Source: JALOAD01 sp023228995 [NCBI: Candidatus Muiribacterium halophilum] (lineage in GTDB: Bacteria; Muiribacteriota; Muiribacteriia; Muiribacteriales). From it: a DNA stretch of 29,647 nucleotides. Shown piece by piece: positions 8,442-15,932 of the stretch. Within the stretch, counting starts at the first letter, position 1; every line of letters starts with the position of its first letter. The DNA is taken from the NCBI GenBank assembly GCA_023228995.1, contig JALOAD010000042.1, forward strand, positions 1 to 29,647, written 5' to 3'. The translations under genes were made by a program, and so were the position numbers. The notes beneath the pieces were generated by a model. It ran no database searches. It was given only the letters and a program-made list of their open reading frames with translations, and was not told the origin of the DNA.

Positions 8442-8957
8442 ATGATGATGGGCATGAAAAATCACAATCAATTTCTAAAAGATGAAATGATAATACATCC
8501 TATACATGGTGTATCGATAATTAAAGATATTATCGATAAAAAAATGTTTGGAAGAAAAGAAAAGTATTATGTTATACAGCCAAAAATGGATAAATTGCAA
8601 GAAATTCTTATTCCTGTTAGAAATTCACAGGAAATTGGTCTCAGAAAGATTACTGAAACTGCTGAATTTAAAAATATAATACAAATTCTTTCAAAAACCC
8701 ATGAAATAGAAGTTGAAGGTGGTTATTGGAATAGACAATATGCTAAGAGACTTGAGATGGTACAGTCTGGTGATATTTATCAGGTTTCTCAGGTCTTAAA
8801 GATGTTATCAGATAGAAGAAAAGAAAAAATGCTTTCTTATACTGATGAGGAATTATACACTAAAGCTTATAATCTTGTTATTAGCGAATTGTTTCATTCT
8901 ACTAAGATTGAACAGGAAGAAATCGAGATTCTTGTTGATTTCACCTTGGATACATGA
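8442..8957 (+). CDS. CarD-like transcription regulator
   Basis: A 171-residue CarD/CdnL/TRCF-family protein. The N-terminal Tudor-like RNA-polymerase-interacting module starts at about residue 13 with DEMIIHPIHGVSIIKDI and runs through KYYVIQPKMDKLQEILIPV. The helical C-terminal half (about 85-165) has the family's spacing, including WNRQYAKRLE and VLKMLSDRRKEK. Proteins of this family bind the RNA polymerase beta subunit and stabilise open promoter complexes. ATG triplets at 8442, 8445 and 8454 could each be the start; none has a close Shine-Dalgarno sequence (GGAGG lies 13 nt before the first). Its last codons overlap the start of the signal peptidase gene by 4 nt. Confidence 0.85.
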   Translation: MMMGMKNHNQFLKDEMIIHPIHGVSIIKDIIDKKMFGRKEKYYVIQPKMDKLQEILIPVRNSQEIGLRKITETAEFKNIIQILSKTHEIEVEGGYWNRQYAKRLEMVQSGDIYQVSQVLKMLSDRRKEKMLSYTDEELYTKAYNLVISELFHSTKIEQEEIEILVDFTLDT

Positions 8958-9664
8958 TCGATATACTTGTTAATCCGACGAGTTTTTTAAGGAAAAAGTT
9001 TAAAAAGTTTTTTTTAAGACTTTTTTCTTCTTTTAAAAAAGGCGATAAGTATGCTGAATTTTGTGCCAATAATCTTGAAACTCTTATTATAGCTTTTTTA
9101 CTTGCAATGTTTATTCGTGGATATATTATTGCAGTATTCTATATTCCTTCCGCTTCAATGGAAAACACTCTCATTGAAAAAGATAGACTTTTAGGAACAA
9201 GGTTTGATTTTGTTTTTAGAACTCCTAAATTTGGTGAAATAGTAATTTTTAAACATCCAAACGAAGATAAAAAACTTATAAAACGCTTGGTTGGAAGTCC
9301 TAACGATAAAATTGAGATAAAAGATGATATATTATATATAAATGATAAAGCAGTTGATGAAAGTTATAAAAAAATACAAAAAGATTTTTACGGAGTTACC
9401 AGTTGGGGTGAGATTATTCGCATTCCTCAAGATAAACCTGATTTTGGTCCAGTAATTGTACCTGAAAATCATTATTTTTTTCTTGGTGATAACAGAAATA
9501 ACAGTCTTGATTCAAGATATTGGAATCAGCATAATAAAAAAGTTAAAAGCAATGAAGAATTTTGGGATAATCCTGATAATGTTGGATTTGTTCATAGTAA
9601 ATATATTGAAGCAAGACCGATTTTAAGATTTTATCCTTTTTCAAGATTTGGAGTAATACAATAA
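8954..9664 (+). CDS. lepB: signal peptidase I
   Basis: A 236-residue membrane-bound serine protease (family S26) that removes signal peptides from exported proteins. A cytoplasmic basic N-terminus is followed by one membrane helix at about 42-63. The catalytic Ser68 lies in YIPSASME and the general-base Lys110 in IKRLVG. The conserved box GDNRNNSLDSRYW is at 178-190. A single membrane anchor is the Gram-positive-like arrangement; E. coli LepB has two. The start codon overlaps the CarD-like gene as ATGA, and the stop overlaps the next ATG as TAATG, so it is firmly embedded in the operon. Confidence 0.95.
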   Translation: MIDILVNPTSFLRKKFKKFFLRLFSSFKKGDKYAEFCANNLETLIIAFLLAMFIRGYIIAVFYIPSASMENTLIEKDRLLGTRFDFVFRTPKFGEIVIFKHPNEDKKLIKRLVGSPNDKIEIKDDILYINDKAVDESYKKIQKDFYGVTSWGEIIRIPQDKPDFGPVIVPENHYFFLGDNRNNSLDSRYWNQHNKKVKSNEEFWDNPDNVGFVHSKYIEARPILRFYPFSRFGVIQ

Positions 9665-10446
9665 TGACATCAATTCCAGCAACTTTTTTAAAAGAAACAG
9701 TTTGTCCGGTATGTAATTTGCAATTTAAAGTAGAAGCTGTAAGAACTTCAAAAATAAGAGTTCTTGAGACTTATGATGATTTTGGAAGAAAATACAGTTC
9801 AGATGTCAACCCTATATTATATTCGAGTTGGACTTGTCCAAAATGCCTTTATTCAGCAAATTCTGGTGATAATTATGCTTTACCTGTTATACCAGAGCTT
9901 AAAGTTTTTATTCTTAAACATTATAAAACATTAAAAAGAATGTCAGGAGATTTTGATTTTTATGAACCTAGAACTCCTGAAATGGCAATTAAAAGTCTTA
10001 TTTTGTCTTCTTTATGCTATAGAATTAAAAGAAATTCTAGAGGAATCATGGCTGCTTGTTATATGAGAGTATGCTGGATTATGAGAAATGAGCAACGAGA
10101 TATTAAAGAAGAATTACCGTTTTTAAAAAAAGCTTACAATTGTTATGTTCATGCTCTTACAAAAGAATATTCTCCTAATTTTGGTAAAATCAGTGAATAT
10201 GGTATTTATTATATTATTGGATTACTAGCTTATAAACTAGGAAACCTTGAAAAAGCTAAGGATTATCTTTCAAAAGTAATAATGAATAAAAAGAAAGTTG
10301 AGACTTTTATTTTAAATTCAGCTTCAATTCTTTATGATGATTTGAAAAATCTTAAAACTATTCCAAAAGATGATATAGAACTTGATTTAGATTTAGAAAT
10401 TGACGAAGCAGAATGGATTAAAGATTTGGATTTAACATTAGATTAA
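9664..10446 (+). CDS. DUF2225 family protein
   Basis: A 260-residue protein of the uncharacterised DUF2225 family, which occurs in Firmicutes, Spirochaetes, Thermotogae and several candidate phyla. It has two CxxC pairs, CPVC at 14-17 and CPKC at 58-61, that probably bind a metal in a rubredoxin-like knuckle. The C-terminal part is helical with a TPR-like segment (GNLEKAKDYLSKVI) and ends in an acidic tail. Its start overlaps the lepB stop by 1 nt. It is the last gene of the operon and meets the convergent pentapeptide-repeat gene only 8 nt away. The function is unknown. Confidence 0.88.
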   Translation: MTSIPATFLKETVCPVCNLQFKVEAVRTSKIRVLETYDDFGRKYSSDVNPILYSSWTCPKCLYSANSGDNYALPVIPELKVFILKHYKTLKRMSGDFDFYEPRTPEMAIKSLILSSLCYRIKRNSRGIMAACYMRVCWIMRNEQRDIKEELPFLKKAYNCYVHALTKEYSPNFGKISEYGIYYIIGLLAYKLGNLEKAKDYLSKVIMNKKKVETFILNSASILYDDLKNLKTIPKDDIELDLDLEIDEAEWIKDLDLTLD

Positions 10447-10454
10447 TTTTAGAA

Positions 10455-11039
10455 TTATTCAATTTCAATATCAAAAGATGATAAAAGATTAACAGCTTCC
10501 GGCATAGAAAATTTAGTTTTTTTAATCTTTACCTGATTAAGCGGTATAAAATAATTATAACTATCTCTAAAATCAGCAAATTTCAAATCTGCATCAACAA
10601 AATTACTTTTAGTTAGATCAGTTTTTTTAAAAATAGATTTATTAAGATAAGAACCTATAAAATTACATTCTTTAACAACACACTCTATAAAACTTCGACC
10701 TTTCATATTAAGACCTGAAAAATCGGAATATAACAAAATGCAGTTAAAAAAATCAGTTTCAAATACAAACATAGTATCGCATAGAGTAAAATTAACACCA
10801 ATTATTTTACATTCATTAAAAACAATATATTCAAGTCTTGTTCCAGGTAAATTTATATTAGAAAGATTGCAGTTGTTAAATTCACATTCATTAAATTTAG
10901 TATTATAAAAAGATGAACCGGTGAAATTACAATTATTAAAAATACATTTAATAAACTTATTCGAATGAAAATCCTCATTTATCAATTCTAAATCAATAAA
11001 AGTTTGATTTTCATATTCAAAATCTTTTTCAAATTTCAC
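10455..11039 (-). CDS. pentapeptide-repeat protein
   Basis: A 194-residue protein made largely of A(D/N)LXX-type pentapeptide repeats, for example NCNFTGSSFYNTKFNECEF and later DLTKSNFVDADLKFADF. These fold as a right-handed quadrilateral beta helix. No membrane segment or signal peptide. The start is GTG at 11039 with GGAG 7 nt upstream. Relatives include DNA-gyrase-protecting Qnr/MfpA proteins, but fold alone does not show that role, and the sequence is more irregular than Qnr. It stands alone on the minus strand between two plus-strand units. Confidence 0.85.
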   Translation of the reverse strand: MKFEKDFEYENQTFIDLELINEDFHSNKFIKCIFNNCNFTGSSFYNTKFNECEFNNCNLSNINLPGTRLEYIVFNECKIIGVNFTLCDTMFVFETDFFNCILLYSDFSGLNMKGRSFIECVVKECNFIGSYLNKSIFKKTDLTKSNFVDADLKFADFRDSYNYFIPLNQVKIKKTKFSMPEAVNLLSSFDIEIE

Positions 11040-11081
11040 AATTGAACTCCATTAATTAAAGTTTTTATTTTTAAAATAATA

Positions 11082-11110
11082 TTTAAATTTTAGAATTTAT
11101 ATGATATAAT
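11082..11110 (+). promoter_or_regulatory. leaderless-type promoter of the small exported protein
   Basis: TTTAAA at 11082-11087, a 17-nt spacer, perfect TATAAT at 11105-11110, then exactly 6 nt to the ATG at 11117. No Shine-Dalgarno sequence. Confidence 0.65.
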
Positions 11111-11116
11111 ATTAAC

Positions 11117-11623
11117 ATGAAAAAAATTATTATTACAATTTGTTTTATAAGTGTTTTTATTTCTGCATTTTCAAGTTCTATAATTCAAAAATTTGTTCTT
11201 TCAGATAATTCGGTGATTTTTGCACAACTTGTTAAATTTGAAGATGATTATTATACAATACATTCAAAACTACTTGGTACTATTAAAATAAAGAGTGAAA
11301 ACATAATTTCAGTGTCTAAGATAGGTAATAATGATTTAAAAATAGATAATAACAAAAAAGATAATTCAAAAAGTATAAATCTTAATAAAATGCCGGATTT
11401 AAGTCAATTAGGCGATATTCAAAATAAAATAATGAAAAATCTTTCGCCACAATCAATTGATTCACTTATGAATTCGGAAGCAATTCAATCAATAATGTCT
11501 AATCCTGAAATTATGAATGCAATATCTTCAGGTAATTATACAGAATTAATGAATAATAAAGAAATTCTTAAATTAATGAATGATCCTGAAATACAAAAAC
11601 TATTATTACAGCTAGGAAGATAG
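11117..11623 (+). CDS. small exported protein with STI1-like C-terminal motifs
   Basis: A 168-residue protein with a signal peptide (MKKIIITICFISVFISAFS). A small beta domain (about 25-75) follows, then an Asn/Lys/Ser-rich linker and a helical C-terminus (about 95-168). The C-terminus carries repeated NPE/DPE-centred motifs: SNPEIMNAI and NDPEIQKLL. These resemble the DP/STI1 helical motif of Hop/Sti1 and ubiquilins. The CvpA-like protein at 15933-16682 ends in a similar segment. The protein is probably periplasmic or surface-exposed, and the motif may bind hydrophobic peptide segments. No known family is recognised. The ATG fits the promoter with a 6-nt spacing. Confidence 0.75.
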   Translation: MKKIIITICFISVFISAFSSSIIQKFVLSDNSVIFAQLVKFEDDYYTIHSKLLGTIKIKSENIISVSKIGNNDLKIDNNKKDNSKSINLNKMPDLSQLGDIQNKIMKNLSPQSIDSLMNSEAIQSIMSNPEIMNAISSGNYTELMNNKEILKLMNDPEIQKLLLQLGR

Positions 11624-11630
11624 TTAATAA

Positions 11631-11700
11631 GGTTTTTAAACCCTAAAACCTCAACTCCTTAAACTCTTAAACTCTTAAACTCCTAAACTCTCTAACCGCT
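11631..11700 (-). repeat. octamer-periodic intergenic repeat, copy 2
   Basis: Read on the minus strand, 11658-11698 holds units GTTAGAGA, GTTTAGGA, GTTTAAGA (twice) and GTTTAAGG, all in 8-bp register. Beside it, 11631-11642 is a small hairpin, GGTTT-TT-AAACC, just after the stop codon of the preceding gene, which may act as a 3' end signal. This accounts for most of the gap between the two genes. Confidence 0.55.
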
Positions 11701-11717
11701 TTATCTATTTAATTCTC

Positions 11718-11746
11718 TTGACATTCTACAATAAATGTTATATAAA
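11718..11746 (+). promoter_or_regulatory. leaderless-type promoter of the Gate-domain membrane protein
   Basis: Perfect TTGACA at 11718-11723, a 17-nt spacer, TATAAA at 11741-11746, then 6 nt to the ATG at 11753. The -10 hexamer lies downstream of the in-frame ATG at 11735, which therefore cannot be on this transcript. Confidence 0.75.
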
Positions 11747-11752
11747 AATTGC

Positions 11753-12895
11753 ATGAAAAGAAAAGAATTCCTCAGAGCAAGAAAATTAGAAGCAATAATA
11801 TTTATTATAGCAGTTGTAACAATTTTCTCATATATAGGATATAATATGGGAACTGCTAACATGTTTAATACAATTATGCGTACAGCTCATGATTTACTTG
11901 TAAATACAGTATTTTATATAATGGCAATTTGTGTTATTTCAGGAGCTTTCGGTAAACTCTTAATAGAATTCGGAGTTGTTAGACTACTTGAATCATTACT
12001 TTCCCCATTAATGCGACCAATTTTTAATTTACCCGGAGTAGCATCATTAGGTGCATTAATGACATTTTTCTCTGATAATCCAGCAATAATTAGTTTAGCA
12101 GAAGATAAAAAATTCAAATCATATTTCAAAGATTATGAATTAGTATCACTTGCAAACTTTGGAACAGCATTTGGAATGGGATTAATCGTTATAACATTTA
12201 TGATAGGAAATCAGTATTTTTTATCAACATTTATAGGATTTGGCGGAGCAGTTATAGGTGCAATAGTATCAACCAGATTAATGCAATATCTGGTTAAAGG
12301 AAAGATAAAAAAAGAAAGTGAAAGAGAATTTGTAGCAAAAGAAAAATATATATCATTTAAATCAAGAGGAAGCATTGGACAAAGATTTTTAAATGCAGTA
12401 TTAGATGGAGGAAAACAAGGAGTTGATTTAGGACTTGCAATAATACCAGGTGTATTGATAATAAGCACATTTATAATGCTAATAACCTTTGGAGCAAAAG
12501 ATTCTATTATAGGCTATCAAGGATTAGCATATGAAGGAGTACCAATATTACCAGGAATAGGACAGTATTTTAGTTTTATATTCAAAATATTATTTGGTTT
12601 TGAAAACCCAGAATTAATAGCATTTCCCATAACCTCATTAGGAGCCGTAGGAGCAGCATTATCACTAGTCAAAGCATTTATGACTAAAAATATTATAACA
12701 GGCAATGAAATAGCAGTATTTACAGCAATGGGAATGTGTTGGAGTGGTTATCTAAGCACACATACCGCAATGCTTGATGCATTAAACAAAAGATATTTAA
12801 CATCCAGAGCCTTATTTTCACATACTATCGGTGGTTTAAGTGCTGGAATATCAGCTCATTATTTATATGTTCTTTATAAAACAATCTTTTTATAA
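11753..12895 (+). CDS. nucleoside-recognition (Gate) domain membrane protein, SpmA/SpmB-like
   Basis: A polytopic membrane protein, 380 residues from ATG 11753. The frame extends 6 codons upstream to ATG 11735, but that codon lies within the promoter, so the shorter form is preferred. There are about eight hydrophobic helices. The two halves resemble SpmA and SpmB (Gate/nucleoside-recognition domain): the first has LMTFFSDNPAIISLAEDKKF and the second has GIGQYFSFIFKI and ITSLGAVGAALSLV. Relatives are annotated as spore-maturation proteins or uncharacterised transporters. No sporulation gene is nearby, so a transport role is the cautious reading. Codons prefer A at third positions, like the MATE gene at 28021 and unlike most genes here. 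Confidence 0.82.
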   Translation: MKRKEFLRARKLEAIIFIIAVVTIFSYIGYNMGTANMFNTIMRTAHDLLVNTVFYIMAICVISGAFGKLLIEFGVVRLLESLLSPLMRPIFNLPGVASLGALMTFFSDNPAIISLAEDKKFKSYFKDYELVSLANFGTAFGMGLIVITFMIGNQYFLSTFIGFGGAVIGAIVSTRLMQYLVKGKIKKESEREFVAKEKYISFKSRGSIGQRFLNAVLDGGKQGVDLGLAIIPGVLIISTFIMLITFGAKDSIIGYQGLAYEGVPILPGIGQYFSFIFKILFGFENPELIAFPITSLGAVGAALSLVKAFMTKNIITGNEIAVFTAMGMCWSGYLSTHTAMLDALNKRYLTSRALFSHTIGGLSAGISAHYLYVLYKTIFL

Positions 12896-12929
12896 AAAAC
12901 AGTGTCCAGATTCTAATTCTTTTTATATA

Positions 12930-12958
12930 TAGACAATACCGAGTTTATTTTATATAAT
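12930..12958 (+). promoter_or_regulatory. promoter of the L,D-transpeptidase gene, with leader
   Basis: TAGACA at 12930-12935, a 17-nt spacer and TATAAT at 12953-12958. The predicted transcript start (about 12965) leaves a leader of about 30 nt that contains the Shine-Dalgarno sequence AGGAG before ATG 12996. This is the contrast case to the leaderless promoters. Confidence 0.6.
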
Positions 12959-12995
12959 TTAAAGAAATATATATTTTATTTTAATAGGAGATTTT

Positions 12996-13850
12996 ATGAA
13001 ACGATTATTAAGTTTATTTATAGTTTTATTAATAGTTTTCACTGTTAATGCTGGTGATTTTTTTATGTTTAGTAATAAAAACGTTGATTTAATACCTGTT
13101 ATGGATTCTTATGAAGGTGGTTTGGTCAATTTCATGCTTGAACCTGGTCAAATTTTTGAAGTAATTAGTGTTGAAGATAATAAAACACTTATTTTAAATA
13201 CAGATGGTTTGGCTGGATGGTTAGAAATAACCGATCTTTTTAATGATGATAATTATATATTAATTAATGATAGAAATCTTATCAATCATTTTTCAGAATT
13301 TGCTGATAGAGTTCCAAGCCGTGGAATTTCATTTAAAAGTTCAGATTATGCTGATTCTAAAATGACTATTACAATTTCTCTCAAAGGACTAACTGTTCAT
13401 GCTGTCTGTAAAGATGCTGATTACAATAAAGTATATCCGGTGGGAGTTGGTGTTATAGGAAAAAACAAAAAGAGTATTACACCTACTTCTGAATCACAAA
13501 ACAAAGAATATTTTTTAACATGGCCAGATAATTCAAATAAATGGTATTATGTTAAAAAAAGATATGATCCGGCTTATTTTGGAGGATATCCATTTTTGAG
13601 ATTAAATATTGAAAACAGTAAAAATCAGCATACTTATGGACTTCATGGTCCAATAACAAAAGATAATAATGATAAATGGATTCTTCATAGAGGATATGTT
13701 TCTCATGGTTGTATGAGAATGAGAGAAAAAGATGTTGTTGAACTTTACAATGTAGCAGTTAAATATCCTGGTGCAAGAGTTTATATAATAGAGGATTTTG
13801 AATATAATCCTGATGGAACTATTGTTGATTGTGATTATCCAAGAAAATAA
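12996..13850 (+). CDS. exported L,D-transpeptidase (YkuD family)
   Basis: A 284-residue exported enzyme that makes 3-3 peptidoglycan cross-links or attaches proteins to peptidoglycan. The signal peptide covers residues 1-19 (MKRLLSLFIVLLIVFTVNA). A small SH3-like domain (about 28-82) probably binds the wall. The YkuD catalytic domain spans about 120-275, with LHGPI at 216-220 and the active-site motif SHGCMRM at 236-242; Cys239 is the nucleophile. All catalytic residues are present. The start is supported by AGGAG 6 nt upstream. The gene is monocistronic and ends opposite the convergent minus-strand gene. Confidence 0.93.
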   Translation: MKRLLSLFIVLLIVFTVNAGDFFMFSNKNVDLIPVMDSYEGGLVNFMLEPGQIFEVISVEDNKTLILNTDGLAGWLEITDLFNDDNYILINDRNLINHFSEFADRVPSRGISFKSSDYADSKMTITISLKGLTVHAVCKDADYNKVYPVGVGVIGKNKKSITPTSESQNKEYFLTWPDNSNKWYYVKKRYDPAYFGGYPFLRLNIENSKNQHTYGLHGPITKDNNDKWILHRGYVSHGCMRMREKDVVELYNVAVKYPGARVYIIEDFEYNPDGTIVDCDYPRK

Positions 13851-13867
13851 GCTTGTGTCTTGATTCG

Positions 13868-13889
13868 GGGTCAGTCCTGACCCTGACCC
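13868..13889. terminator. hairpin between convergent genes with CTGACC repeats
   Basis: GGGTCAG at 13868-13874 pairs perfectly with CTGACCC at 13877-13883 across a 2-nt loop. A second CTGACCC at 13883-13889 offers an alternative partner. On the minus strand this reads as tandem TCAGGG hexamers. It lies in the 51-nt gap between two converging genes, so it probably ends both transcripts. It is markedly GC-rich compared with its surroundings. Confidence 0.5.
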
Positions 13890-13901
13890 TGATTTAAGAC
13901 T

Positions 13902-14930
13902 TTATATTTTGTCATATATTATATAATCGTTAATATCACAGTTTATTTTTGGTATTATTATATTTTTGGAACTTTTTTCAAAATGTATATTTGCACAAGC
14001 TAACATTTGAACTTCATTTTCGTCTATTTTATCATCTTTTAGCATAATATTGATATAGTCATTTTTAAAATCAATAGTTTTTATGGTGTTTTTTTGAATT
14101 ACTGTTTTTAAATTATCAGGTCCTAATATTTTAATTCTTTCATAATTTATATTGTCTTTACTTTGAGTTATATCAGATAAAGTAAATTGATTGAATTCTA
14201 TTTGGTTTTTATATAGTAATTTGTTATTTAATTTGTATAAATTTTTTAGTTGTGTTAAAAAATCGATTTTTTTCTTATGGAAAAAATTGATATTTTCACT
14301 TAATTCTTTTATTGCATATTTAATGGCAGAAATCTGAACTTCACTTCTTTTTTTATTTTTTTTATCATGGAATATTATGAAGTTTTTTATTTTATCTTCA
14401 TAAATAACAGGGAATATACTTGCATAACTTGAAGTTTTTCCGGGTAAAAATATATATTCAAGAAAATCTTTTTCTTTTAACAAAGAGAAACAGTTTTTTT
14501 CTAAAAAATCAAATATTTGCTCTGGATATATGAGTTTAAAAAAATCATATTCAAAAATATTTTTAAACTTGTTAGCACAATCTAATAAAAACATGCAATA
14601 TTCTTCGTTTATAAGCATTGCATCTTTTATTTCTAATTTTATAAACATATTTAGTAATCTTTTTTCAAGATCAGTTGTTTTTGTTTTTATAAGAGTTTGT
14701 ATGTCGTAATCTGACAAACAATTTTTGGTATTTGAATTTTGATAAAGTTCAATTATAAATTCAGACATATCAATACATGTAAGTTTGTAGGATTGTAAAT
14801 TTTTTTTAAAAAAACAATTTTTAAAAATTAAATTTTTTTCATTGTTATAAATCTTTATACCAATCCATTTTAATCTATATAGATTTCTTATTGTTTTATT
14901 TGAAAAAAAAACATCTGAAATTTTTTTCAT
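13902..14930 (-). CDS. GAF plus degenerate GGDEF-like protein
   Basis: A 342-residue protein without signal peptide or membrane helices, very rich in Asn, Lys, Ile and Phe. I place it by weak pattern matching only. Residues about 130-215 could be a GAF-like domain, leading through a long helix into KIDFLTQLKNLYKLNNKLL at 221-239, which matches the entry motif of GGDEF domains (D-x-LT-x-L-x-N). The strand around LSDITQ at 251-256 would be the next GGDEF strand. The signature itself is replaced: FKNDYINIML at 288-297 stands where GGDEFAIIL is expected. If this is right, the domain cannot make cyclic di-GMP and might only bind a ligand or partner. It is divergent from an XRE/S24-like regulator gene. 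The AAGGA upstream is too far from the ATG to be a good ribosome binding site. Confidence 0.65.
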   Translation of the reverse strand: MKKISDVFFSNKTIRNLYRLKWIGIKIYNNEKNLIFKNCFFKKNLQSYKLTCIDMSEFIIELYQNSNTKNCLSDYDIQTLIKTKTTDLEKRLLNMFIKLEIKDAMLINEEYCMFLLDCANKFKNIFEYDFFKLIYPEQIFDFLEKNCFSLLKEKDFLEYIFLPGKTSSYASIFPVIYEDKIKNFIIFHDKKNKKRSEVQISAIKYAIKELSENINFFHKKKIDFLTQLKNLYKLNNKLLYKNQIEFNQFTLSDITQSKDNINYERIKILGPDNLKTVIQKNTIKTIDFKNDYINIMLKDDKIDENEVQMLACANIHFEKSSKNIIIPKINCDINDYIIYDKI

Positions 14931-15065
14931 ATTAATAGTTGATATATCCTTTTATTTTATGTAATATTATAAAAGTGCCAAAAAAGTTTCGATTTTGTTT
15001 GGATATAAATATTGCTACTTTATTTATATCGCTATAACGAAAAATTGTCAAGGAGAAACAAAAAA

Positions 15066-15656
15066 ATGAATTCTCTGAATAATCTTAGGAAAGAAATTGG
15101 ATTCAGATTAAAAGTAATTCGCAAAAGTAAAAATTTTACCTTGACTGCTATGTCACAAATTCTTGATACATCGCCTAGTTTTTTATCTGAAATCGAGAAT
15201 GGTAAAAAATTCCCATCAATTAATATTCTTCATAAACTCGCTAGTAAGTTAATGGTTTCATTGGATTTTGTTATAAATGATTTACAAAAAGCTGATTATG
15301 TTATTCCATTTATTGATGAACCAAATAAATTTTATACAATAAAAAACTTTGATAAACATATAATGGATTTTTATCCTGAATCCTCAATTTTTTGCTATCA
15401 AGCAAGAGATAATAATATGCTTCTTGAAGGAATAACTAAAGAAACAGTTGTTTTAATTGCAAAAACAAATGATATTAATTCTGGTAATATAGTTCTTGTA
15501 AAAAATGAAAATGAAATTATTTTAAGAAAATATTTTCGTACTTGTGATAAAAATATATTATGTACCGAAGCTATTGATAAAAATGTTCATGTTATGTTTG
15601 AACCAGATAAATTTCAGATTATTGGAAAAGTTCTCGGAGTAATTAAATATTTTTGA
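15066..15656 (+). CDS. XRE-family regulator with inactive S24 (LexA/CI-like) C-terminal domain
   Basis: A 196-residue protein. Residues 12-66 are an XRE helix-turn-helix (RLKVIRKSKNFTLTAMSQIL, then SFLSEIENGKKFPSI). The C-terminal part (about 98-196) has the layout of the S24 LexA/CI dimerisation and peptidase domain, including GNIVLVKNENEIILRKYF and a closing IIGKVLGVIKYF. The catalytic serine position of the usual GDSM motif reads ARDNNM (114-118 region), so self-cleavage is unlikely and the domain may serve for dimerisation. ATG 15066 is chosen because AGGAG lies 9 nt upstream; the frame runs 18 codons further up without such a site. It is divergent from the GAF/GGDEF-like gene. No integrase or other prophage gene is close by. 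Confidence 0.82.
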   Translation: MNSLNNLRKEIGFRLKVIRKSKNFTLTAMSQILDTSPSFLSEIENGKKFPSINILHKLASKLMVSLDFVINDLQKADYVIPFIDEPNKFYTIKNFDKHIMDFYPESSIFCYQARDNNMLLEGITKETVVLIAKTNDINSGNIVLVKNENEIILRKYFRTCDKNILCTEAIDKNVHVMFEPDKFQIIGKVLGVIKYF

Positions 15657-15688
15657 CGCTTTTATTAAAAGAAAAAATATAAAAACAG

Positions 15689-15858
15689 ATCCCGGCTCAG
15701 GTTCATACCGGATGACAAAAATAAAGAAAATTAAAGAGGAAAAACAAAAATAGTAAAGCTGTGACAGATGAAGCGTAATATGTCATGGGATGACATTAGT
15801 GACAAAAAACATGGGAATTGGAAAATGCTGTCATCCCGGTACTATTCTGAGCCGGGAT
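15689..15858. repeat. 170-bp non-coding element with long imperfect terminal inverted repeats
   Basis: The left arm (15689-15717) runs from ATCCCGGCTCAG to CCGGATGACA. The right arm (15829-15858) is its near-perfect reverse complement, from TGTCATCCCGG to CTGAGCCGGGAT. In the middle, 15781-15795 is a further palindrome, TGTCAT-GGG-ATGACA, built from the same words. The inside is A/G-rich with no open frame of note. The arms are far more GC-rich than the surroundings. The layout is that of a MITE-like or palindromic intergenic element; TGTCATCCCGG-type repeats are known from other genomes. It fills the gap between the XRE gene and the converging CvpA-like gene. Confidence 0.7.
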
Positions 15859-15879
15859 TTGTTTTGTGGTTTCTAACTA

Positions 15880-15893
15880 ACAGCTTTAGCTGT
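15880..15893. terminator. small palindrome near the end of the CvpA-like gene
   Basis: ACAGCT-TT-AGCTGT is a perfect 6-bp hairpin, 40 nt beyond the stop codon of the minus-strand CvpA-like gene. There is no T-tract, so terminator activity is tentative. Confidence 0.3.
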
Positions 15894-15932
15894 GCTAACT
15901 GTATTTAGCCATTCACGCTGTTATATTTTTTT

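Noticed and set aside
11735-11752. Upstream ATG as start of the Gate-domain membrane protein
   Set aside because: It lies between the -35 and -10 elements of the promoter and would not be transcribed from it.
15066-15656. Prophage repressor marking an integrated phage
   Set aside because: No integrase, phage structural gene or attachment repeat is visible around it.
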